DNA from: an uncultured Treponema sp.
GTDB lineage: Bacteria; Spirochaetota; Spirochaetia; Treponematales; Treponemataceae
Assembly (NCBI GenBank): GCA_905372345.1
Contig: CAJPPE010000011.1
Location: 1-13,833, forward strand
DNA length: 13,833 nt
Direction: 5' to 3'
Shown here: piece by piece, positions 6,582 to 13,797 of the stretch
How positions within the stretch are numbered: the stretch's first letter is position 1
How the letters are laid out: each line of letters begins with the position of its first letter
The notes under the pieces: generated by a model
The model's database searches: none
Seen by the model: only the letters and a program-made list of their open reading frames with translations
Told to the model about the DNA's origin: nothing
Position numbers and translations under genes: made by a program

Positions 6582-6616
6582 TTTAGTAAGAACTAAAAAT
6601 ATACATAGTTTTGCGG
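6552..6616. terminator. Candidate bidirectional terminator between convergent genes
   Basis: Three nested pairs surround the convergent stops: CCGCAAA (6552-6558) with TTTGCGG (6610-6616), GTATA (6570-6574) with TATAC (6600-6604), and TTTAGT (6582-6587) with ACTAAA (6592-6597) around an AAGA loop. The stem is broken and AT-rich, with no clean U-tract, so this is a weak call based on position as much as structure. Confidence 0.3.
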
Positions 6617-6617
6617 T

Positions 6618-7559
6618 TTACTTCTTCTTTCTTAAAAACGAAAGCTTTGTTTCGGAGATTATAATTGCAATAAAGATACAGGAACAACCTAGGGCTAAAG
6701 CAGGCGTAAATCTTTCGTCGGTGAGCATTATCGAAAGAAAGATACTGAACACGGATTCAAGAGAAAAAATAAGGGCTGCCGTAGCCGGAGGCGTATTCTT
6801 TTGCCCCACAGCTTGAAGCAGGACGCAGAGGGCCGTACAAAGAACGGTTAAATAAACAAGTGTAAAAACAGACTGATAATTCCAAACGGTATTGGAATTA
6901 TCCTCAAACAAAAGAGAAAAAATGAGGGCATAAGTTCCTGCAAAGGCAAATTGAGCTATTGTAATAAGGGGTGCATCGAGTTCTTCCATAAATTTAGGAA
7001 GGAGTACTATGTACACGGCAAATATAAAACTGCTTATAAGTGAAAGAACATCTCCCCAGTTTACCCCGTTTTGACTTTCCGAAATCAAATCGGGCATCGA
7101 AATTGCGAGGATTCCTGCAAAACAAAGAAAGGCAGCAAAAAGATTGAATTTATCAGGCCTTTTTTTTAAAACCACAGCGTTTACAAAGGGAACAAGAACA
7201 CAATAGGTAGCCACCAAAAAAGAGCTGCGGCCGGGAAGCCCCCCTGCAGTAGTAATTGCAATAGCCTGCAAAGAATAACCGGCAAACATAATCAGACCTA
7301 AAACCATTCCGGCCTTTAAATAACGCTTATCAAGCTGTTTTAAACGCTTAAAGAACACGGCACAAAGAATCAGACAGGCAGGCAAAAAACGGCAAGCCAA
7401 TAAGAAGTTGGGTTTAAAAAAATCGTTTGTGCTGCTTACTGCAACAAAGGTACTTCCCCACAAGAGGGTAGCCGAAAAAAGAGCAAGCCGTGAAAGGATT
7501 TTAGTACGCCTGGATACAAAAATTTCGGTACTTCTCTCGGTCTTTATTTCACAAGACAT
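6618..7559 (-). CDS. EamA/DMT-family transporter
   Basis: A 313-aa inner-membrane protein with about ten hydrophobic helices in two repeated EamA halves. Half 1 opens with LFSATLLWGSTFVAVSS and half 2 with NWGDVLSLISSFIFAVYIVLL; there is an AIAITTAGGLPGRSSFLVATY segment typical of drug/metabolite exporters, and a basic C-terminus (SFLRKKK). The substrate cannot be predicted. I chose the ATG at 7559, with AGGA six bases upstream, over the longer frame that would need a TTG at 7592. That TTG lies next to the stop of the preceding gene (7589). The start is 29 bases after the outer-membrane gene, so both are likely on one transcript. Confidence 0.85.
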   Translation of the reverse strand: MSCEIKTERSTEIFVSRRTKILSRLALFSATLLWGSTFVAVSSTNDFFKPNFLLACRFLPACLILCAVFFKRLKQLDKRYLKAGMVLGLIMFAGYSLQAIAITTAGGLPGRSSFLVATYCVLVPFVNAVVLKKRPDKFNLFAAFLCFAGILAISMPDLISESQNGVNWGDVLSLISSFIFAVYIVLLPKFMEELDAPLITIAQFAFAGTYALIFSLLFEDNSNTVWNYQSVFTLVYLTVLCTALCVLLQAVGQKNTPPATAALIFSLESVFSIFLSIMLTDERFTPALALGCSCIFIAIIISETKLSFLRKKK

Positions 7560-7588
7560 AGGAATTCCTAAAAATGATAGCCTTAAAA

Positions 7589-8731
7589 TCAATATTCAAA
7601 TGAAAAAGCAAAGTCCAAACCTAGTTTTTGTTTTTCCCAAGGCTTATTACCGAGCTCTTTTAAAAAGGCAGAAAAATCTATCTGAAAATAGGTAAAATCA
7701 AGACCGACTCCCAAATGAGGGTAAAGCTCATGCATACCCAACCTAAAACTCAACACTTTATGAAAAACTATTTCGGTTCCAAAGGCTATGTTGAGCAAGG
7801 GACTCTTATTTTTGTTAAAAATCGGCTCAAGAATATTTTGATAATCAAGATAAAATGACCATGAAGAAACGGTAGTCCACATATCGTCAAAAACAGGCAT
7901 TGAACCTATGCCTGCACTCAAATTAGGCAAAAGCGTTTTATATTGTGTTTTACCGGCTGTAATTGCCTTTTGATAATCGGAAAAATTATTATAAGGTGTT
8001 AAAAAAACGGGAGTATAAGCATCTTTACATGTAAGGCCTAAAAAAAAGTAGTTATCATACTTATATAAAAAACCTGCATCCAAACCGATACCGGTGGCTA
8101 AAAAGATGTTTAAGTCCTTGAATTGAGAATTTACCGCTAAAGCCATATCTGCCTTACTCTTATTAAAAGCATAAGAAAATGTTTGGAAAAAGCCCTTCAT
8201 CTGAAAGCCCAGCGATACTTTGTTAACATCATCGTCATAAAGACAGATACCGTAGCCTCCGGTTACTAAAAGCTCTTCTCCCATCAAAAGTTTTTTCGTT
8301 ATGGTATTTTCGATATCGGCATGAACAATGGATCTATTAAAAATGCCTACAGCAAAATTCCTATCAGCTAAGCTGAGTGCTAAAGGGCCTGTAACAGAAA
8401 AGTCAATATACTTACTATCACCTTCGTAAAAATATTCCGTAAAAGCTTTTAGTTTTTCAGAAGCAAAGATTGAACTAAAACTGCCAAAACTGTCTTCATT
8501 TGCATGGAGAGCAATCTTTCCTGCCGACCAACGTTTCTTCAAAAAAGGAAATATAGCCGGGTTTGTAAACAAGGTCTCGGTTCCGGCCTGATATGTTGTA
8601 AAAGGAACTCCCAATCCGCTTATACGGGGAGAAACATATGAGGGAGTTACCGGTTCAGGCATAGAAACCTGTGCAAAACACGCAGAACCAACAATTATAC
8701 ACAAAAACAAAAACGCAATTACTTTCTTCAC
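7589..8731 (-). CDS. Putative outer-membrane beta-barrel protein, unknown function
   Basis: A 380-aa exported protein. Residues 1-20 are a classic signal peptide (MKKVIAFLFLCIIVGSACFA) with cleavage expected before Gln21; the Cys at 18 is not followed by a lipobox-like pattern strong enough to call a lipoprotein. The mature part alternates polar and hydrophobic residues with many aromatics and Gly, has an ETLFTNPAIFPF segment like the NPA motif of FadL/PorV-type barrels, and ends in an aromatic (FSFEY) as outer-membrane barrels do. I cannot name the family; a spirochaete FadL-like or DUF5723-like barrel is possible. The start is GTG at 8731, supported by GGAGG five bases upstream. The gene follows mtaB by 64 bases. 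Confidence 0.65.
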   Translation of the reverse strand: MKKVIAFLFLCIIVGSACFAQVSMPEPVTPSYVSPRISGLGVPFTTYQAGTETLFTNPAIFPFLKKRWSAGKIALHANEDSFGSFSSIFASEKLKAFTEYFYEGDSKYIDFSVTGPLALSLADRNFAVGIFNRSIVHADIENTITKKLLMGEELLVTGGYGICLYDDDVNKVSLGFQMKGFFQTFSYAFNKSKADMALAVNSQFKDLNIFLATGIGLDAGFLYKYDNYFFLGLTCKDAYTPVFLTPYNNFSDYQKAITAGKTQYKTLLPNLSAGIGSMPVFDDMWTTVSSWSFYLDYQNILEPIFNKNKSPLLNIAFGTEIVFHKVLSFRLGMHELYPHLGVGLDFTYFQIDFSAFLKELGNKPWEKQKLGLDFAFSFEY

Positions 8732-8777
8732 TTTTACCTCCGCTCAAATTCCCTATATCTTTATTAGACTTTATATC

Positions 8778-8806
8778 ATTCTATCATAAAACGAATTAAT
8801 CCGCAA
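8778..8806 (-). promoter_or_regulatory. Weak candidate promoter of the outer-membrane gene
   Basis: TTGCGG (8806-8801), 17 bases, TAGAAT (8783-8778) on the minus strand in the 64-base gap after mtaB. Only 3/6 and 5/6 matches. It would give a leader of about 40 bases with the GGAGG site. Confidence 0.3.
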
Positions 8807-10202
8807 GATATGCAATTCCATCATTTATGACAACAAAAAGTCCCTCGCCGCCCTTATAATTTTCGGCTTTCTTGTTCAATTTTAAAGAAAGACCTAGATA
8901 ATTTTCGGTTACAATCCTCAAATCTTCATTATTTTGAGGTTTTTCGATAACGCCAAAAAACAACTTTCCGTTACAAGAGGCCAAATAACTTTGATAGTTT
9001 TTTTCGCTCAATTCCGAAAGAAGCGAAGCCCTTCTACCTGCTTCCCTTTCAGGAATTTTGGGTTTCATCAAAAAAGCCTTTGTTCCCGGGCGGGCTGAAA
9101 AAGGAAAAACATGGATACCGGGAATTTTTAAATCCTCACACATCTTAAATGTTTGTAAAAAATCCTCTTCCGTCTCGGAAGGAAAACCTGTAATAATATC
9201 GCATCCGATAAAAGGATTATCCTTTACCTTGCGCAAATTATCTACAGCCCTTCTGATGTCGGCCTCCCTATAGGGCCTATTCATAGCCTTTAAAATTTTA
9301 TCGCTTCCCGATTGTACCGAAAGATGAAAATGCGGACAAATCCTTTTATTTTCTACAATTTTTAAGATGTTTTCATCGATACACTCGGGATACATGCTCG
9401 AAATGCGGAGCCTTATTTTTTTTGTGTTTTCTAAAAGCATGGCCAAAAGATTTGCAAAGCCTCCATAGGTTTCGTCCCTATATTGGGATAAATTTACACC
9501 CGACAAAACAACCTCTGCGGCTCCGTTTTTTTCTATTTGAACTATCCGCCTTACGGCTTCTTCAGCAGGCAGGGAAACGGAAATACCGCGTGCAAGCCTT
9601 ATTCTGCAATAGGAGCAAGCATTATTACATCCGTCTTGTACTTTCAAACTGGCTCTGGAATGAAAAACAAAAACGGGAGAGCTCAGCTTAAACATCGATT
9701 TTCTTCTTTTCGTTTCCTTTATCAAAAAAGATTTATCCAGCCGGTCTTCTTTTGAATATATTTTATTTCGAAAAATAAGAAGATTTTTTTTAAGATTAAC
9801 GGTATCTTCTTTTAAATCTTTATTTTTAAGGCAGGAGCCTTTTAAAAAATGAGGAAGCCCATCGAGCTCATCTTTTTTTTTGCCCGAAAAGGCTATAATT
9901 CTTTTATTTATTTTTTCGATAGAATCGGCTTCAAGCTCTGCATAGCAGCCTGTAACAAGGATTATGGCATCTTCATGCTCCTTTAGTAAAAGACGGATAA
10001 GACGGCGGGCTTTTTGTTCCGCCTTTCCCGTAACCGTACAGGTATTTACTATACACAGTTTTACAGGCAAAATTGAAGTCTCTGATTCTTTTGAAAACAC
10101 GTCAAAACCGCATTCGGCAAAACGGACGGCAAGAGCCTCGGATTCCACCTGATTTAAGCGGCAGCCGAGCGTTTCTATTCTAACCGAAAAAAAATTACTC
10201 AT
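8796..10202 (-). CDS. mtaB: tRNA t6A37 methylthiotransferase MtaB
   Basis: A 468-aa radical-SAM methylthiotransferase that converts t6A37 to ms2t6A in tRNA. The N-terminal UPF0004 domain has its three cluster-binding cysteines: C14 (ETLGCRLNQVESEAL), C55 (NTCTVT) and C86 (VTGCYAE). The radical-SAM motif is C192-x3-C196-x2-C199 (DGCNNACSYC). ETLGCRLNQ is the MtaB form, unlike MiaB or RimO. A TRAM-like domain ends the protein. The linker between the two cluster domains (about 105-185) is unusually long and Lys-rich, which explains the length above the usual ~430. The ATG at 10202 lies three bases after the TPR gene stop and has no SD, so it is probably translationally coupled. Confidence 0.9.
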   Translation of the reverse strand: MSNFFSVRIETLGCRLNQVESEALAVRFAECGFDVFSKESETSILPVKLCIVNTCTVTGKAEQKARRLIRLLLKEHEDAIILVTGCYAELEADSIEKINKRIIAFSGKKKDELDGLPHFLKGSCLKNKDLKEDTVNLKKNLLIFRNKIYSKEDRLDKSFLIKETKRRKSMFKLSSPVFVFHSRASLKVQDGCNNACSYCRIRLARGISVSLPAEEAVRRIVQIEKNGAAEVVLSGVNLSQYRDETYGGFANLLAMLLENTKKIRLRISSMYPECIDENILKIVENKRICPHFHLSVQSGSDKILKAMNRPYREADIRRAVDNLRKVKDNPFIGCDIITGFPSETEEDFLQTFKMCEDLKIPGIHVFPFSARPGTKAFLMKPKIPEREAGRRASLLSELSEKNYQSYLASCNGKLFFGVIEKPQNNEDLRIVTENYLGLSLKLNKKAENYKGGEGLFVVINDGIAYLAD

Positions 10203-10205
10203 AGA

Positions 10206-10847
10206 TTAAAAACGCTGCAACACCCTTTCACGCCCCTTTTGAGCATCAACGAGGTTTTTGTTTAAACTCAAGGCCTTATTATAGGCTTCAAGGGAATAGC
10301 GGTATTCTTTTATCTGTTCTCGGGCATAGCCTAAACGGACCCACCAAAGACTGTTAAAGGAATCAAGGGTAACGGCTACGGAAAAAGCAATGTCGGCATG
10401 CCTGTACTTTGCCATTCGTAAATATATTTCTCCCATAAAATAATAGGAAGAAGGAATACGCACTCCATTGGGAGCATAAGAAATATAATCTTGAAAAAGT
10501 TTAAGGGCTTCGGAATTTTTACCCAAATAATAACAGGCCTCAGCCTGAGTTGCTATAAGGCGGGGATCTGTTTGTGCAATTTTACGTCCGGCTAAGGTCA
10601 TATCATAGGTTTTTTGGTATTGGCCGTCAGCCAAAAGAGCCCATGTCATTACAACATAACTATCCAAATTATTGGGAGACTGCTTAATTTCGGCCTCGCA
10701 GACGGCAATAGCTTCGGCATAACGTCCGTTCTTATACAAGACCAGAGCATCAGGCTTATTTTGAGAAAAAACAGGTGCCCAACACAATATAAAAAAAACA
10801 AGAGCAAATTTAAAGATAAAATTAATTTTTGTTTTTTTATCTTTCAA
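10206..10847 (-). CDS. Exported TPR-repeat protein
   Basis: A 213-aa protein with a signal sequence (basic KDKKTK, hydrophobic FIFKFALVFFILCWAPVF, then SQ, about residues 1-29) and four to five tetratricopeptide repeats from about 34 to the end (for example NGRYAEAIAVCEAEIKQSPN and KEYRYSLEAYNKALSLNKN). It is probably periplasmic and a scaffold for other proteins; the partner is unknown. The start is TTG at 10847, with AAAGGA about eight bases before it and only one base after the bactofilin stop. No nearby ATG would keep the signal peptide. The tight spacing to the bactofilin and mtaB shows an operon. Confidence 0.8.
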   Translation of the reverse strand: MKDKKTKINFIFKFALVFFILCWAPVFSQNKPDALVLYKNGRYAEAIAVCEAEIKQSPNNLDSYVVMTWALLADGQYQKTYDMTLAGRKIAQTDPRLIATQAEACYYLGKNSEALKLFQDYISYAPNGVRIPSSYYFMGEIYLRMAKYRHADIAFSVAVTLDSFNSLWWVRLGYAREQIKEYRYSLEAYNKALSLNKNLVDAQKGRERVLQRF

Positions 10848-10848
10848 T

Positions 10849-11214
10849 TTAATTGTCCTTTGTCATAGTACAAATACCGTTAAATACACATCCGCTTTCA
10901 AGAACGACTTCCGGAGCCGTAACATCGCCTATCAGTTTTCCGCAAGAAAAAACATGCACCATAGTATCGGCCAAAACATTACCTTCAACAGCTCCCTTGA
11001 TAACAACCCTGTCAGCCCTGATATTGGCCTTAACAACAGAATTTTCATCAACGGTTACATCGCTTGTAGAAACCAAAAAGCCTTCCACATTGCCCTTGAT
11101 CATAAACGGTTTTTTACACTCTATCTTACCGCTAAACTGAATATCAGGAGCTAAAACCGTATCATAATCTTCTTCATCCAAATCCAATAAATTAACTTTG
11201 TCTATCTCAGCCAT
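10849..11214 (-). CDS. Bactofilin-family cytoskeletal protein
   Basis: A 121-aa bactofilin (DUF583). The short repeats of a right-handed beta-helix run from about residue 27 to 118 (IQFSGKIECKKPFMIKGNVEG, VVIKGAVEGNVLA, KLIGDVTAPEVVLESGCVFNG), flanked by short disordered ends, the usual size and layout. Bactofilins polymerise without nucleotide and shape the cell wall; in spirochaetes they are linked to helical cell form. The ATG overlaps the brnQ stop as TAATG, with AAGGA upstream, so translation is coupled. Neighbouring brnQ is unlikely to be functionally linked; the TPR gene may be. Confidence 0.85.
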   Translation of the reverse strand: MAEIDKVNLLDLDEEDYDTVLAPDIQFSGKIECKKPFMIKGNVEGFLVSTSDVTVDENSVVKANIRADRVVIKGAVEGNVLADTMVHVFSCGKLIGDVTAPEVVLESGCVFNGICTMTKDN

Positions 11215-12602
11215 TATTCATCCTTTTTTTGAGATTCACTCTTCATTGATGGAGCCTTTTCAGTCTTTTGCATAATAATATGGCCAAAACCTAACAAAAG
11301 AGAAAAGCCTAATGCCGGAAGAAGCCATGGAAATCCTATCCCTTCAAAGGGAAGGTTTTTTAATACGTTGATGGTAGTATTAAAACTCATACCCACTTGA
11401 TCCATTGCCGGAAAGGCTTCAAGTTTAATAAGCAAATTGTTGATAAGCTCTTGAGCTGCAACCCAGCCTTGAAGGATACTTATCGAAAGAGTTCCTATTA
11501 CTGCACCATGAAAAAAGTACTTGTTCGGTATAAATTCTGCAAACAAATTTAAAACTATCAACACAATCGCTACAGGATAAATAATTTCCAAAATAGGACC
11601 TGCAATAGAGATAATATTATCTACACCGAAGTTTGAAAGGAAAAAACTTACAACACAGATAATGATAACTGTAGCACGGTAGCTTATATCGTCTTTAAAT
11701 CTTTTGGAAAAATACTCTCCTGCAGTTGCTGTAAGACCTATTGAGGTGGTTAAACAGGCTAAGCCTATTGCTAAGCCTAAAACGATTCGGCCTCCCCTTC
11801 CCCATAATATCTCGCTGGACTGAACTACAATTTCGGTTCGCGAAAGGTTATCGGGTAATACGGCACTTCCTGTTGCTCCGACATATACAAGGCCGCCGTA
11901 AACAATACCTAAGCCTATACATGCAATAAGCCCCGTCCAGATTGTCATCTTTAAAAGAGATTTTTTTTCCGTGTAGCCTTTTGCAGTTATGCTCGAAATA
12001 ACTATTGTAGCCAATATCATGGAGCCTAAAGCGTCCATAGTTTGGTAACCTTCTTTAAAACCTCTTAAAAATATCTTATCGACTGAAGGTTCTGAGGGTC
12101 TGCCTATGGGAGTAATAAAGCCTTTTATAACCAAGAGGCCTAAAACGGCTATCAATGCAGGTGTTAAAAACTTTCCAACCCTATCGATAACATTATTAGG
12201 GGTTAAAACAAAGAAAAGAGTAATCGCAAAAAATATAAAGGACGATAAAACAGAGCTTATCCCAAAGTTGGGTCGAATCGCTATTTCATAAGTAGTAGCA
12301 GCAGTTCTGGGAATGGCAAAAAGAGGCCCTATTATAAGCATAACAAAGATTATAAAAAAAGTTCCGAATAACTGATTTATATTTTTAGTAAAATTGGAAA
12401 GTTGTCCGCCGCATTTTCCCATAGATATGATACCCAAAACGGGCATTCCGACTCCCGTTACCAAAAAACCTAAAAGAGAAAAAATCCAGTCCTTTCCCGA
12501 TAAGTGTCCCAACGTAGGCGGAAATATCAAGTTTCCGGCTCCTAAAAACATAGCAAATAAAGCAAAACCTATAACAATAATATCGGTGGTCTTTTTGCTC
12601 AT
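11214..12602 (-). CDS. brnQ: Branched-chain amino acid carrier BrnQ (LIVCS family)
   Basis: A 462-aa inner-membrane carrier with about twelve hydrophobic helices. It takes up Leu, Ile and Val with sodium or protons. The N-terminal ALFAMFLGAGNLIFPPTLG (15-33) is the family hallmark, followed by GFLVTGVGMPVLGIISM. The C-terminus is a short basic-acidic tail (KTEKAPSMKSESQKKDE). It is first in an operon with the bactofilin, TPR protein and mtaB. Its own promoter lies at about 12650 with a leader of about 40 bases; the leader shows no attenuator or riboswitch. The SD is modest (AAGGATGGAA, 7-12 bases before the ATG). Confidence 0.92.
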   Translation of the reverse strand: MSKKTTDIIVIGFALFAMFLGAGNLIFPPTLGHLSGKDWIFSLLGFLVTGVGMPVLGIISMGKCGGQLSNFTKNINQLFGTFFIIFVMLIIGPLFAIPRTAATTYEIAIRPNFGISSVLSSFIFFAITLFFVLTPNNVIDRVGKFLTPALIAVLGLLVIKGFITPIGRPSEPSVDKIFLRGFKEGYQTMDALGSMILATIVISSITAKGYTEKKSLLKMTIWTGLIACIGLGIVYGGLVYVGATGSAVLPDNLSRTEIVVQSSEILWGRGGRIVLGLAIGLACLTTSIGLTATAGEYFSKRFKDDISYRATVIIICVVSFFLSNFGVDNIISIAGPILEIIYPVAIVLIVLNLFAEFIPNKYFFHGAVIGTLSISILQGWVAAQELINNLLIKLEAFPAMDQVGMSFNTTINVLKNLPFEGIGFPWLLPALGFSLLLGFGHIIMQKTEKAPSMKSESQKKDE

Positions 12603-12647
12603 AAATTGTTTCCATCCTTAAAAAATTATTTATTAAAACAACGAGAG

Positions 12648-12676
12648 ATTATATCACTATTTTGGGAAAAGAAAAA
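12648..12676 (-). promoter_or_regulatory. Promoter of the brnQ operon
   Basis: TATAAT (12653-12648) preceded by TGA, an extended -10. The -35 region (TTTTTC, 12676-12671, at 17 bases) is poor, as often with extended -10 promoters. Predicted start is about 12641. Confidence 0.6.
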
Positions 12677-12683
12677 GGGGGTC

Positions 12684-12717
12684 GATGAAAAATGTACATC
12701 CTTGTACATTTTTCATC
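12684..12717. repeat. Perfect 15-bp hairpin (unit of a repeat family)
   Basis: GATGAAAAATGTACA (12684-12698), loop TCCT, then its exact complement (12703-12717). It lies just upstream of the brnQ promoter. On the minus strand it is followed eight bases later by a T-run, so it could end transcripts arriving from the relBE/orfA side. Confidence 0.8.
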
Positions 12718-12719
12718 TT

Positions 12720-12744
12720 AGAGTTTTGCTCACCGCAAAACTCT
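12720..12744. repeat. Perfect 10-bp hairpin
   Basis: AGAGTTTTGC (12720-12729), loop TCACC, GCAAAACTCT (12735-12744). It adjoins the previous hairpin and is followed by CGAAGTT, a motif seen again after another hairpin at 13792-13800. Confidence 0.75.
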
Positions 12745-12758
12745 CGAAGTTTAGAACC

Positions 12759-12776
12759 ACCGCCATCCGTGGCGGT
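12759..12776. repeat. Perfect 7-bp GC-rich hairpin
   Basis: ACCGCCA (12759-12765), loop TCCG, TGGCGGT (12770-12776). The loop resembles the TCCT loop of the first hairpin although the stem is different. Confidence 0.7.
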
Positions 12777-12790
12777 TGGGGAATATGCGT

Positions 12791-12816
12791 CCTTGCACAT
12801 TTTTCATCTTAGAGTT
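12791..12816. repeat. Second copy of a 26-bp direct repeat
   Basis: This stretch matches 12700-12725 with one change (T to C at the fifth base). It is one arm of the GATGAAAAATGT hairpin unit plus TTAGAGTT; the other arm is mostly missing (TATGCG remains). The truncated orfA ends inside it. Confidence 0.75.
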
Positions 12817-13147
12817 GCGGGTTTCCTCCATTACCCTCCTGCCGGAACACTTGATTCAAAAGGACTATGAGGCGGCCGGAGTTGTTTTCTATGACTGAAG
12901 CACAGCGGACGGTTTTGGAGCCCGAGACGGCTAATACTCCTTGTTCCGCATCTTCACTGCGCAGTTTGCCCGAACCGACAAAAGCTTCATCTCCGTAGGT
13001 TTCATACTGACCTATCCAACGGTACAGAAGCTGCAAACCGACATTAAACCTTTCGGCTACTATTCTCACAGGCATCTTTGATTCAAGTACCATTCGGCAG
13101 GCTTGCTCTTTCAGTTCCTTTGTATAATTTTTGTAAACTCTTCCCAT
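12809..13147 (-). pseudogene. Truncated IS3-family OrfA transposase
   Basis: The first ~68 residues are an IS3-type OrfA: GRVYKNYTKELKEQACRMV, a helix-turn-helix (VRIVAERFNVGLQLLYRWIGQYETYG, about 27-52) and GDEAFVGSGKLRSEDAE. The family then continues with a leucine-zipper coiled coil; here residues 69-112 are unrelated (GVLAVSGSKTVRCASV and on) and the ORF stops in the repeat at 12809. No OrfB catalytic domain is present, so it cannot transpose alone. I start at the ATG at 13147, with GGAG six bases upstream, rather than 13159. The remaining DNA-binding part might still be made. Confidence 0.75.
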
Positions 13148-13176
13148 AATATTCTCCATTATATTTGTTTACTTTT

Positions 13177-13182
13177 ATTATA
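13177..13182 (-). promoter_or_regulatory. Possible -10 box before the orfA remnant
   Basis: TATAAT reads on the minus strand 30 bases before the orfA ATG. No -35 match is seen; the expected place falls in a 20-bp palindrome. Confidence 0.3.
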
Positions 13183-13192
13183 CAAGTTTCAG

Positions 13193-13212
13193 TAATTCAT
13201 AATTATGAATTA
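13193..13212. repeat. 20-bp perfect palindrome
   Basis: TAATTCATAATTATGAATTA equals its own reverse complement with no loop. It sits between the end of the relE/Rpn-tail segment and the orfA remnant, and its last bases form the stop of the tail fragment. Confidence 0.75.
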
Positions 13213-13260
13213 TTTCAGCGCTTCCACTTCTTCTTTGCTGAGACCGGTCATCGGTATACC
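13210..13260 (-). pseudogene. Rpn-like C-terminal tail fragment overlapping the end of relE
   Basis: In a frame offset from relE the DNA reads GIPM-TGLSKEEVEALK-stop. This resembles the orphan Rpn tail at the left end (GIPI-AKIAEG-TGLSREEIKKL) with six residues missing. Its ATG overlaps the relE stop (ATGA). GGTATACC (13253-13260), an 8-bp palindrome, is common to both places. The match is short, so homology is likely but not certain. Confidence 0.35.
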
Positions 13261-13505
13261 GTTGAGCGATGAGCAATTTCGATGACGGTAATAATCAGCT
13301 TATCGTCACGGATGCGGCACAAAATGCGGTAGTCTCCGACGCGGTATCGCCATAGACCTGAAAGATTTGAAGTAAGTGCTTTACCGCGGGAACGAGGATT
13401 ATCAAGTAAGGCAATTTCACTCATATATTTTTTGATTCGGCTTTGTATCGGCTTATTAAGCCGTGAAAATTGTTTGCTCGCTGCCGGAGCATATTCGACT
13501 TTCAT
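13248..13505 (-). CDS. relE: RelE/ParE-family toxin
   Basis: An 85-aa toxin of the RelE/ParE superfamily, which in the RelE branch cuts mRNA in the ribosomal A site. It has the conserved LWRYRVGDYRILCRI strand pair (51-65), basic residues R53, R55, R60 and R80, and the usual AHRSTVYR end. Length is typical and the gene looks intact. It lies six bases after relB and has no clear SD, so it is probably coupled to the antitoxin. GRYRVGDYR-type motifs favour RelE over ParE, but the target cannot be proven from sequence. Confidence 0.88.
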   Translation of the reverse strand: MKVEYAPAASKQFSRLNKPIQSRIKKYMSEIALLDNPRSRGKALTSNLSGLWRYRVGDYRILCRIRDDKLIITVIEIAHRSTVYR

Positions 13506-13511
13506 TTTAAG

Positions 13512-13742
13512 TTATAGTCCAAGTTCTTTATACAGAACGTCGGCAGGTATTGCAGCTTCCCCACTTTTTTCAAAGTCATTCCATGCTTTTTCGGCAAGCA
13601 GAGCATCTTCGGCATCTTCCTGCAATTCGGCAAGATAGCGGCTTAAAGCATTTTCCAAGACGGTATCTTTAGCTGCTCCGGTAATTTGGGCTGCCTGTTC
13701 CAATTCGTGATACGCTTTATTTGTCATAGTCATTGTAGGCAT
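13512..13742 (-). CDS. relB: RelB-like antitoxin (ribbon-helix-helix type)
   Basis: A 76-aa antitoxin preceding relE. The N-terminal half (residues 1-40, TMTNKAYHELEQAAQITGAAKDTVLENALSRYL split around two helices) fits a ribbon-helix-helix DNA-binding fold; the acidic C-terminal half with WNDFEKSG and the closing VLYKELGL is typical of the toxin-wrapping tail of RelB/DUF6290 proteins. AGGAGG five bases before the ATG is the best SD in the window and fits an antitoxin made in excess. The pair is richer in GC than its neighbours, which suggests transfer. I see no clear promoter upstream within the window. Confidence 0.82.
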   Translation of the reverse strand: MPTMTMTNKAYHELEQAAQITGAAKDTVLENALSRYLAELQEDAEDALLAEKAWNDFEKSGEAAIPADVLYKELGL

Positions 13743-13764
13743 AGCTTCCTCCTAAATAAACGAT

Positions 13765-13792
13765 GTTTCATCAGGCGGCATCCTGATGAAAC
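13765..13792. repeat. Perfect 11-bp hairpin upstream of relB
   Basis: GTTTCATCAGG (13765-13775), loop CGGCAT, CCTGATGAAAC (13782-13792). It lies 23 bases before the relB start and is followed by TCGAAGTT, like the hairpin at 12720-12744. It could be an operator, a terminator for DNA upstream or an element boundary. Confidence 0.7.
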
Positions 13793-13797
13793 TCGAA

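Noticed and set aside
12603..12647. Riboswitch or T-box in the brnQ leader
   Set aside because: The predicted leader is only about 40 bases, with no specifier stem, T-box sequence or terminator.
12684..12816. CRISPR array
   Set aside because: There are only two imperfect copies of a direct repeat at 91-base spacing, the rest are unrelated hairpins, and no cas gene is present.
12606..12870. Short plus-strand open frames over the hairpin array
   Set aside because: They arise from repeat DNA, have no SD and differ between repeat copies.
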